From Rodentolepis nana (taxonomy: Eukaryota; Platyhelminthes; Cestoda; Cyclophyllidea; Hymenolepididae), in assembly GCA_900617975.1 (NCBI GenBank), contig UZAE01014429.1, positions 4,439-14,465 of the forward strand: a DNA stretch of 10,027 nucleotides, read 5' to 3'. The translations under genes and the position numbers were made by a program. This document shows positions 1-6,180 of this stretch, in pieces (the first letter of the stretch is position 1; the number at the start of each line of letters is the position of its first letter). The notes beneath the pieces are model-generated. The model was not told the origin of the DNA. It saw only the letters and a program-made list of their open reading frames with translations, and did no database searches.

Positions 1-155
1 TGTACATGGCAGTAGTTGAGGTAATTTTGGATAGCATTTTCCGATAAACTTGATGTTCTTTGGTTGCCGAACTCGTTCAAGTTTCTTCGACTTCAGTCAC
101 ATCTTCAAGTCATTTGCTCTTAGGGTCTGCTTGATGCACTTGGAAAAGTGGTAGT

Positions 156-180
156 GAGATGAGATGAGATGGGATGAGAT
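156..180. repeat. GAGAT pentanucleotide tandem repeat
   Basis: Five consecutive 5-bp units are visible, four GAGAT and one GGGAT. This is an ordinary short microsatellite. It explains the odd proline/serine/leucine-rich translation on the opposite strand. Confidence 0.85.
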
Positions 181-192
181 CTGGTGAAGTAG

Positions 193-219
193 GTGGATGC
201 AGTGGATGCAGTGGACGCA
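193..219. repeat. 9-bp minisatellite, three units
   Basis: Three tandem 9-bp units, GTGGATGCA twice and GTGGACGCA once, are followed by a degenerate fourth (220-228). It sits 12 bp after the pentanucleotide array, so the two form a small tandem-repeat cluster. Confidence 0.85.
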
Positions 220-959
220 GCAGACGCTGTTGATCCAACCAAAGTAATTCCAGATTTTGACAGATCATTTCTGCTTTATGTGGTATTCTGGGCATTGTCA
301 TGTTGAAGACGAGTCTCCTTTCTATGAAAGGAACTAGAACGTTTGTCTTACCATTTCACCTGTGGTCTTCACACTTGTGAACGAATTGACCTCAATAAGT
401 TTGCGCAGAGTCAATTCTGTTTCTAGTCTCATCTATGTTATGCTGAGAGAGTCGATGCAATGCCACCCACAATCGCACACAATTCAATCCTCCAATACAT
501 TTCAAGAGTAATTGCACAGTGGGCATGTTGGCTTCTGCGATAACGCCTCCAGAGTCAACCGAGATTCTGTCTCAACCAGGGATTTTAATGTCAACACCAA
601 AGTTTGCACGTGGTCATGATTCTGACGTATAAACTTGATTAATATTGGTCGATTTGACTCGATGAGCCAAGATTGACTCCAGTTGGCTGTAAATACCTGT
701 GCATAAATTTAAGCGATGGATTCTGTGACCCTTAAGTGGTTTAAGACCCGGTGGAAGAAAAGTGTCATGCAATATGCAGAGTGTTTAATGTAAAAATTCG
801 ATTACACCCTTGTTTCCTATTAGGTGTCTGGCCCCATACTAAGCTCGAAATTCGCTTTTACAATGTACGATTTCCTTTTGATGCCTTTAGTGATACTACT
901 TGAATAAGTATTTCTATTCTTTGATGTCAGGTAGATTATTTTAATCGTGCCCAGATAAC

Positions 960-1283
960 ATTATTATTATTATTATTTTTAATATTTCAAATGGCAGGCG
1001 TTTTGATAGTTATCATTAGCCCTTTAGCTGACTTCGGGTTTCGTAGAGAGGAGGAGGAATATCAAAGTGACAAAAAGTAGATCCTTAGTCGTAAAAGAGA
1101 CGGACAGACAGACAAAGGCAGAGAAAAGTCAAGATGAGTACTGTGGATGGGGTCGAATGTGACATGCAGTCGGGTCATGGTAATTTGAAGTGAGAAGTCA
1201 ACTTCCGGTCAATTGACTTTTTTGTTGTATAAGTATGCGTTGCCCAGGGTTCACCACGTGGCAGTAAGTCTATCGCACACCGG
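960..1283 (-). mobile_element. Retroposon family copy A (SINE-like, minus strand)
   Basis: Read on the minus strand, this segment aligns end to end with the copies at 5004-5331 and 5854-6166. It begins near 1283 with GGTGTGCGATAGACT, passes through the palindrome CCACGTGG (1254-1261), a CACTTCAAA block and a pyrimidine-rich middle, and ends in GCCTGCCATTTGAAATATT followed by an A-rich (AAT)n tail (about 961-980 on the plus strand). The tail unit is AAT here, whereas copies B and C have ATAA. Flanks share only a weak AAYAATGT-like match, so a target-site duplication is not convincing. Judging by eye it is diverged from B by scattered substitutions and small indels. No intact ORF is present. 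It lies antisense to, and upstream of, the exon near 1480, possibly in that gene's intron. It may be a SINE or a short 3'-end derivative of a LINE; no tRNA, 5S or 7SL promoter was recognised. Confidence 0.8.
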
Positions 1284-1449
1284 ACATTGTTCATAAAACA
1301 AGATTTTGCAGATATTATTTTGTTTCTTTCTATTAAGTTTAAATATTTTCCCGACAATCGTCTTGAACATTTGAGCATTTGAAATTCTTTATTTGGAGCA
1401 GCGAAAAACCCAATCAATATTTTTCCTTTTTTAGTTGCCTCCTATCCAT

Positions 1450-1479
1450 TGTTCATCTACTTCCTCCTCTTCCTCACAG
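1450..1479 (+). promoter_or_regulatory. Polypyrimidine tract and 3' splice acceptor
   Basis: A pyrimidine run interrupted by few purines leads to CACAG with the AG at 1478-1479, a textbook metazoan acceptor. In translation this tract gives an unlikely serine run (SSTSSSSSQ), which suggests it is intron and not coding. A second acceptor with a shorter tract ends at AG 1433-1434. Both are in the same phase (45 nt apart), so use of the upstream one would add 15 codons without shifting the frame. Confidence 0.6.
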
Positions 1480-2244
1480 ACTCTAACTCGGGCTGTAGAT
1501 TTAGAGGACGAAATCAGTAAGAAATTTCAACAATTGTTCGAGATTATCTGGGTGGACAGGCATAGCAGTAGAATTTTATTTGAAATAGACTTCGATGTGT
1601 GCGCTGCCAATACAACCCCGACACTTCATTACTATTTAGAACAAAATACAATTATTAAATCCTTGCCGCTTTTGCGCAGCCTTCCAGAGAGACCCCTGAG
1701 AGTACTCTTCACGTCTTCTCTAGATTACGATGCAAGTGACTTGCGTGCTCAATGTCAGAGTGGAATGCTGTCAATGCTTAAGTCTGGCTCTACTCTCCCG
1801 GTTGAGATTCACGTTGCAGATAATGGAAACTACTTTAATGAACTCTGGAATGAACAGATCATCGGCTCATGCCAAAAACCCTCCCTACAGCAAGGAGAAT
1901 TTATTTCTGTTGATACAGAAAAGATCGGTGAAGACTACGATATTATAATAGTCAATGTGGAAAAATTTCTCGCCAATGATCGTCCCGAACGATTGAAAAA
2001 ATTGACAAAATCTCTTAGGGAGAATCAAATCTTCATTGCAGTGACTACGCACTCAACTTACAAATACCCGTTTGTGAAAACTCTGAAAAATCTATTCTTT
2101 CATCTGGGAGGATTTGATTTCCAACCGCTGAAGTCATTGAAGGCCAAGTGGTGGCTGTTTTGTAAGCACAATGGATACCATTTTGTTGAGATAATTAAAT
2201 GGGGATGTCTACAATATCTTCAGCTAAACACGCCTGATATTTAA
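1480..2244 (+). CDS. Long coding exon, methyltransferase-like fold (possible FAS-type pseudo-methyltransferase), probably 3'-terminal
   Basis: This is an open frame of 254 codons with a TAA stop at 2242-2244, far longer than chance allows in this AT-rich DNA, so it is almost certainly coding. There is no plausible ATG at its beginning. The frame opens at TTG immediately after a TAG, and the sequence there is an acceptor, so this is an exon joined to upstream exons outside or undetected in the window, entering in phase 0. Numbering from 1480, the order of predicted elements resembles a class I SAM-methyltransferase: a leader helix ending LPLLRSLPERP (62-72), strand RVLFTSS (74-80) where motif I would lie, strand PVEIHVADN (107-115) ending in an acidic residue, strand YDIIIVNV (153-160), helix RLKKLTKSLRENQ (171-183), strand IFIAVTTH (184-191) and C-terminal strand WWLFCKH (224-230). 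The glycine-rich GxGxG of motif I is absent, so SAM binding is doubtful. Animal fatty acid synthases carry such a degenerate domain, and the PLRVL leader fits that family. This is a fold-level impression only; a CHAT-like or wholly different domain is possible. TGT|AAG at 2161-2166 also contains a GTAAGC donor-like sequence, so the last 27 codons could instead be read-through into an intron. Coding: about 0.9; family: about 0.25. Confidence 0.8.
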   Translation, partial: TLTRAVDLEDEISKKFQQLFEIIWVDRHSSRILFEIDFDVCAANTTPTLHYYLEQNTIIKSLPLLRSLPERPLRVLFTSSLDYDASDLRAQCQSGMLSMLKSGSTLPVEIHVADNGNYFNELWNEQIIGSCQKPSLQQGEFISVDTEKIGEDYDIIIVNVEKFLANDRPERLKKLTKSLRENQIFIAVTTHSTYKYPFVKTLKNLFFHLGGFDFQPLKSLKAKWWLFCKHNGYHFVEIIKWGCLQYLQLNTPDI

Positions 2245-2268
2245 TGCTATAGACTGGTTGGAATTTAA

Positions 2269-2274
2269 AATAAA
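2269..2274 (+). terminator. Poly(A) signal AATAAA
   Basis: A perfect AATAAA lies 25 nt after the TAA stop of the exon and is followed by a T/G-rich stretch (TGCTTTGTTTGGACG, from about 2276) of the kind that acts as a downstream element. Its position supports the view that the exon is the last one of its gene, with a very short 3' UTR ending near 2285-2300. AATAAA is not rare in AT-rich DNA, so the support comes from the position. Confidence 0.6.
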
Positions 2275-2319
2275 ATGCTTTGTTTGGACGTTTTAATACA
2301 AGCTGCTCAATTGCTCGAC

Positions 2320-2346
2320 CATCACCATCACCACCACCATCATCAT
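2320..2346. repeat. (CAY)9 trinucleotide repeat
   Basis: Nine consecutive CAT or CAC triplets. Read in frame they would encode nine histidines, but no ORF of any length surrounds them and they lie beyond the poly(A) signal, so this is a microsatellite and not a histidine tract. Confidence 0.85.
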
Positions 2347-2521
2347 CTTTATCCTTATTATTCCCAGTTTATTATGAAAAATAATATATGCTCTCTTATC
2401 GGAATACTCACCTAATTCGTAATTCGTTATCCGAAAGCACTATGAAACTTATATGCCAGGTCAGAGCTGTGGATACGTTTGAGTTTTCGAGAATCAGCGA
2501 GCACCTCACTAATTAGTCAAT

Positions 2522-2536
2522 GGGGGGGGGGGAGGG
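2522..2536. repeat. Poly-G tract
   Basis: Eleven G (2522-2532) followed by AGGG. This is a mononucleotide tract in otherwise AT-rich DNA, prone to length error in sequencing and to polymorphism. Confidence 0.85.
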
Positions 2537-2569
2537 TAGGTATCATGTTTGGCATCCCTGGAGACAATT

Positions 2570-2600
2570 TATAAATAGGTCTCCGACTCTCATCTCATCA
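2570..2600 (+). promoter_or_regulatory. Candidate TATA-type core promoter
   Basis: TATAAATA at 2570-2577 followed by G matches the metazoan TATA consensus. Weak initiator-like TCATC/TCATAG sequences follow about 22-30 bp downstream, in the range where initiation is expected. A perfect arthropod-type initiator TCAGTC lies at 2629-2634, but 59 bp from the TATA box is too far for a normal pair. The nearest downstream ATG opens the 137-codon frame at 2683. AT-rich DNA yields TATA-like strings by chance, so this stays a candidate. Confidence 0.25.
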
Positions 2601-2682
2601 TAGAGTCCACCTGTTGAAAGATCCGACTTCAGTCACTTTATAATAGCTATATTTAATTAGCGCCGATTGTCTATTCTATTCA

Positions 2683-3096
2683 ATGGATGTGTACATATGG
2701 AAGCTGAACCTGTCTTCTCCGCAGACAAGAAAAAGTGCCCTTCCACTTTCAACGAACTTAAGCCATTTTCTTATTAAGAACGATAGATTAGGTTTACCTC
2801 TTCTTTCCTCATCTCTTTCTCTTGGAAGCTGTTCGAGGCTCATAAGCCAAGAACGTTCCCTAACCCACATTTTATTCCTCGATTTATTACGAGCAGTAAT
2901 AGTAACTGTTTCTAGCCGTTGTTATCTCTGTTTGGAGAGCCGCATCATTTTGTCAGACGGCGGTGTTTTGACTAATATCTCCCTCAGTAGGGCAAAAAAC
3001 AAGTTTGGCCGTCTCAAATTTAGAGCAGTGACGTTGATGTTATTAACATTGACAAACAAAAACAAGCCTCCAGACTGCCAGACGATGTTGAGATAG
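2683..3096 (+). CDS. Unrecognised 137-codon ORF (weak candidate)
   Basis: The frame begins with a real ATG (TTCAATGG context) about 110 bp after the TATA candidate and ends at TAG 3094-3096. The product is serine- and leucine-rich, with no motif, signal peptide or domain I recognise. It is longer than most chance ORFs here, and that is its main support. Against it are a long antisense ORF over its 3' half (2922-3245), an acceptor-like TTCTCCGCAG inside it (ending about 2725), and that its 3' part carries a segment (2992-3053) repeated in inverted orientation at 8631-8692. It may be a real small gene, part of an old repeat, or chance. Confidence 0.15.
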   Translation: MDVYIWKLNLSSPQTRKSALPLSTNLSHFLIKNDRLGLPLLSSSLSLGSCSRLISQERSLTHILFLDLLRAVIVTVSSRCYLCLESRIILSDGGVLTNISLSRAKNKFGRLKFRAVTLMLLTLTNKNKPPDCQTMLR

Positions 3097-3245
3097 GGAC
3101 AGTTTGTTGTGTTCAGAAAGGCTTGTCCCTTTTGCTTGCCTGCCAAGTCAATTCCTTGCCAGAAGTGACTCAGTTGAAGAAAGGGAGGGAGAAGGATTAA
3201 CTTTCTGAATTTGCTGTGGGATGGATTTGACGCTTCAGAATTCAT
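2922..3245 (-). CDS. Unrecognised 107-codon antisense ORF (weak candidate)
   Basis: An ATG-initiated frame on the minus strand overlaps the plus-strand ORF at 2683-3096, so at most one is likely real. Its interest is that the peptide LNLRRPNLFFALLRE near its C-terminal third resembles LNLRRPRMYFASSRD encoded on the plus strand near 8660-8705, in the matching reading frame. A GGLFLF hexapeptide also recurs in a minus-strand frame at 4550-4783 through mostly different synonymous codons. These could be remnants of related repeats or related coding pieces. No known family was recognised. Confidence 0.15.
   Translation of the reverse strand: MNSEASNPSHSKFRKLILLPPFLQLSHFWQGIDLAGKQKGQAFLNTTNCPYLNIVWQSGGLFLFVNVNNINVTALNLRRPNLFFALLREILVKTPPSDKMMRLSKQR
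2992..3053 (-). repeat. Short dispersed repeat, inverted partner of 8631-8692
   Basis: The 62-bp segment aligns without gaps to the reverse complement of 8631-8692. The alignment includes the exact 16-mer TTGGCCGTCTCAAATT and roughly two thirds identity overall by manual count, best in the first 30 bp. The two copies are about 5.6 kb apart in opposite orientation. What the unit is remains unknown. Confidence 0.5.
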
Positions 3246-4991
3246 CTAACCAAACTCTGCTATGACTAAAAGAGATGCTAATTGTAGATATTTGAACTTT
3301 GTGGAGAAAGGAGCTCCAACAGTACTCAGGTGGGGCAGAGTGGCCACGCATTAAAAGGTTATTTTTTCTCAACCTCCTCAAGCAACTAAAAACACTGGTG
3401 GAATGCTTATAGAAGTGGATGTAAGCAATTAGCGTTTGGTTGGAAGCCAGAAAGCTGAAAAGTGGTTATGTTCAAGAACAATGTTCACGGAGTTGATGAA
3501 ATAAGTTTGGAATTCAGCGTCTGAAATTGGGCAGAGAAGGAAAGGTGAACAAAATTACGGTATACAGTATGTACTGGTCCTTTTTTATTTAACTACGATC
3601 TATTAGTGCGATAAACTTGAGTATTTTTCAAAAAAACTCAAATTTCCTTCGTTTCATCAATTATATCAATTTAACCAATAAAAAGTAGTGACAATCGATG
3701 TACTTAATGATTTTTGGATTTGTGGCTAATTCTGGGTTGCTATGGTTAAGTCGGGCTTTTGTTCACGCACCGAGAGATGATGTTTATCCAAAAAGAATTT
3801 CTGAATCGTTCTGTTGGTATTCATTATTCAGAAGTCGGGTGTTTTGAATGATTATTAGTGAATAAGGCCTAATGAGTGAAATATATTTAGCTAAAAAGAT
3901 TATCAAGAAAAAAATGAATATATTAAATATTAATGATTAGAAAAAGAAGTTTCAAACATCTTGTATGGGATCGCAACAGAACATTTTTCTTTGAGGGGGA
4001 GAGCATTTAGCGATTTTCTTACATAATTAAGGGATTGTACAATAGCACAGCGACAATTTTCATTGGATAATTTTCGACCAATAGGATTTACCCGTGGACA
4101 CGTGTTTAATTTGATGAACCATTGGCGGCCAATTGTTTTTGTGCAAGCTAAGGTTTGTAATAGGTAGCATTGGATATTACATATTACTTTAAAAGAAATT
4201 AATTTTTGATCATTTAAAACCAATGACATTGCTCTACACTAAATTGGGTTTGATCAGCTTCAATTAATTAAATTGAACTAAATTAGCATACGTTTGATCC
4301 ACTTGGGGGTAATGATAAATTTTCGTCTTTTTTCAGTTTCATTTCATCATGACACTGCTTTCAGAAGAAAACACCTGTTACACACCGGGGATAAATAAGT
4401 AAATTGTGTATATTAAAATTATAAAATCAGCTGAAAGGAAGTGTTTTAAAATCGAAGGTCAAAAAATTATCATTTGTTGACACAAATTTCTGCAATTTTT
4501 ATCACATTCAATTTGATCCATCACCCATTTTATTTTATATAAACGATAATTATAACGATGAAATTGAATTGCTTAAATTACTTGAATTAATGAATAAAAA
4601 GAGACCACCTAATTGCACTAACACTTTATTTCTCCCAGTTATTTGGTTTAACAACTCCTGCCATTCAACGCAAAATTTGCGGGACGTTTCATTCACCTGA
4701 AAGAATAACTGGGTTTTTTTAAGCGTACTTATAACCGATTGCTCGTTTGACTTTTGCGCCAAAATCGTGGCAACCCTTATCAATAGGTTTTTTTCTCAAA
4801 TTGGCATTACATTTTAGGCTTTCTGGGACAGGTTGATCGCATGAAATACAGTTCTACGCAGAGGCCTATCACTATAGAGAAAAAACATGGTCTCCTGAGA
4901 TTGTCAAAATTTCACCAACTGAATGAACCATAGCAATGAATGCTTTATAGGCAAGGAAAGCACAAGGATAACGGAATAAAATAGGCTATTA
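3246..4991. other. AT-rich stretch with no supported gene
   Basis: No domain, RNA gene or convincing repeat was found in these 1.7 kb. It contains many A/T runs, a small hairpin-capable sequence TTCAATTAATTAAATTGAA near 4259-4277, and two unrecognised minus-strand frames (3930-4229, 99 codons; 4550-4783, 77 codons) that have no support beyond being open. Confidence 0.5.
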
Positions 4992-5003
4992 TGTTCAATG
5001 AAT
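4992..5003. repeat. Left target-site duplication of copy B
   Basis: TGTTCAATGAAT immediately precedes the start of copy B and recurs with one mismatch (TGTTCAGTGAAT) at 5332-5343, directly after its (ATAA)n tail. Confidence 0.6.
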
Positions 5004-5331
5004 GGGATGTGCGATAGACTAACCTCCACGTGGTGCACCCTGGGTAAAGTATACTCATTCGACAAAAAAAGTCTATTAACTGGCAGTTGACTCCTCACTT
5101 CAAACTACCATGACCCCACTGTTTGTCATATTCGAATACTTTCACAGTACTTACCTCACCTTTCATCTACCTTTGTGTCTGCCTCTTTTACATCTTTAAA
5201 ACACTCTTCTGTTCCCCCACTCTCGACTTTTTAGATTTGATGTTCCTCTCTCACTGTGAAGCCTGAAGTCGACTAAAGAGCTAATTATAACCATCATAAA
5301 GCCTGCCATTTGATATAAATAAATAAATAAG
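5004..5331 (+). mobile_element. Retroposon family copy B (SINE-like, plus strand)
   Basis: The copy is about 328 bp. It starts GGGATGTGCGATAGACT, contains CCACGTGG (5026-5033), the TTCAAACTACCATGACC block, the CTCTTTTACATCT block and GAAGCCTGAAGTCGACTAAAG, and ends GCCTGCCATTTGATATAAATAAATAAATAA. It shares the first and last parts with copies A (minus strand) and C, and it is flanked by a 12-bp direct repeat with one mismatch. This combination indicates insertion by target-primed reverse transcription. The 5' end coincides with the others, which argues for a discrete short element and against random 5' truncation of a long LINE. No coding capacity and no clear A-box/B-box were seen, though ATTCGA-type strings occur. 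Confidence 0.85.
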
Positions 5332-5343
5332 TGTTCAGTGAAT
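5332..5343. repeat. Right target-site duplication of copy B
   Basis: TGTTCAGTGAAT directly follows the tail of copy B and matches 4992-5003 in 11 of 12 positions. Confidence 0.6.
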
Positions 5344-5839
5344 TCTCTCCGGCCGTGGCACGTTCACTCACTGAATGCTCATCGAAATTAATCAAACCTA
5401 CCTTTGAGTAGTTCCTTAAATAAAAATGCATTATTTGAACAGCTTTATCGCTGATGCATATAGCCCGTCTGGTGTGGAGATCACAAATGGGCATTGGTTT
5501 TAAAACTTATGATTCCTTGCTATTTGTACAAGCTAAATCAGGACTTCATGCTTTTGTGTTAACAAACAACTCAGGTGAACACACAGGCTTTATTAAAGTT
5601 TTCTCAGCTACTAGGTTATTACATATAAGTTATGGTAGTAACTCAACGTCTCCATGCAAAACTTGAGAGGAGTGCTCTGGTTCCCTCTTCTGAATCTGTC
5701 CCATTGTTCACTGATCCCCATTTTGGATATGTTCAAAAAATCTCTTCCAGGCCTACTCCTTAAATATGTTGGGCTATATTCCTCCATGTAAGCTAACACA
5801 AGCCAATCATACAGCACCGGTGTATATTCGATTGGATCC
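5344..5839. other. Interval between retroposon copies, weak antisense ORF
   Basis: The interval between copies B and C holds no recognised gene. A minus-strand frame at 5611-5841 (76 codons from ATG, open a few codons further upstream into the duplicated target site of copy C) has a fairly balanced amino-acid composition, including YDWLVLAYMEEYSPTYLRSR, but matches nothing I know. A plus-strand frame at 5454-5666 overlaps it and looks like chance. Confidence 0.4.
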
Positions 5840-5853
5840 ATATCTATAAGTCA
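5840..5853. repeat. Left target-site duplication of copy C
   Basis: ATATCTATAAGTCA is exactly repeated at 6167-6180. The match may extend six more bases with two mismatches (GGGGTT versus AGAGTT). Confidence 0.85.
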
Positions 5854-6166
5854 GGGGTTTTCGGTGGACTTTCCTCCACATGGTGCTCCCTGGACAGCAT
5901 ATACTCATACGGCGACAAAAGTCTATAAATCGACAGTTTACTTCTGACTTCAAACTACTATGCCATATTCGACCACTTTCAAAGTGCTCGCCCTACCTTT
6001 TTCTCTACATTTGAATCTATCTCTTTTACATCTGTGAATCATTCTTCTCTTCCCACTCTCGATTTTTTGTGACTTTAATGTTCCTCCTCCTCTCTGTGAA
6101 GCCCGAAGTCAACTAAAGGACTAATGATGAATATCATAAAGCCTGCTATTAGATATAAATAAATAA
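5854..6166 (+). mobile_element. Retroposon family copy C (SINE-like, plus strand, with exact 14-bp TSD)
   Basis: The copy is about 313 bp, starting GGGGTTTTCGGTGGACTTTC and ending GCCTGCTATTAGATATAAATAAATAAAT. It aligns along its whole length with copies A and B. The palindrome is altered to CCACATGG, and a segment present in B just after the ACTACCATGACC block is missing. CTCTTTTACATCT (13 nt) and GATATAAATAAATAAAT (17 nt) are identical to B. An exact 14-bp direct repeat brackets it, the strongest evidence in the window for a retroposition event and for the true ends of the element. Confidence 0.88.
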
Positions 6167-6180
6167 ATATCTATAAGTCA
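6167..6180. repeat. Right target-site duplication of copy C
   Basis: ATATCTATAAGTCA immediately after the ATAA-repeat tail, identical to 5840-5853. The first bases can also be read as part of the tail. Confidence 0.85.

Larger units (their letters stand above)
1..959. other. Non-coding stretch, no supported gene
   Basis: No recognisable gene is visible. Both strands carry open stretches of about 60 codons in the slightly GC-richer part: + strand about 447-629 and - strand about 392-571. Neither gives a familiar protein, and they overlap on opposite strands, so at most one could be real. The stretch also holds the tandem repeats at 156-219. It lies upstream of the exon beginning near 1480 and may be part of that gene's intron, but no donor site or upstream exon could be recognised. 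Confidence 0.5.

Noticed and set aside
88..100. 13-mer CGACTTCAGTCAC shared with 2624-2636
   Set aside because: Similarity does not extend beyond about 13 bp, and a match of that length is expected by chance in a 10-kb self-comparison.
110..301. Proline- and histidine-rich minus-strand ORF
   Set aside because: Composition comes from the GAGAT and 9-bp tandem repeats read antisense.
1175..1417. 80-codon minus-strand ORF overlapping copy A
   Set aside because: Half of it is the 5' part of retroposon copy A. The corresponding frames in copies B and C are interrupted, so there is no conserved protein.
1435..1479. N-terminal extension with a serine-rich stretch as true protein start
   Set aside because: It begins at TTG immediately after a TAG stop. 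The sequence is a polypyrimidine tract ending in CACAG, better explained as intron.
1730..1948. 72-codon plus-strand ORF inside the long exon
   Set aside because: Out-of-frame shadow of the 1480-2244 coding frame.
2320..2346. Polyhistidine-coding tract
   Set aside because: No surrounding ORF; it lies past a poly(A) signal and is a CAY microsatellite.
3930..4229. 99-codon ATG-initiated minus-strand ORF with several cysteines
   Set aside because: No signal peptide, recognised motif, neighbouring splice signals or codon evidence. In AT-rich non-coding DNA of this length it could be chance; noted only because it is one of the longer frames.
4259..4277. Near-palindrome TTCAATTAATTAAATTGAA
   Set aside because: Short A/T-only-like palindromes are expected by chance at this base composition, and no associated feature is visible.
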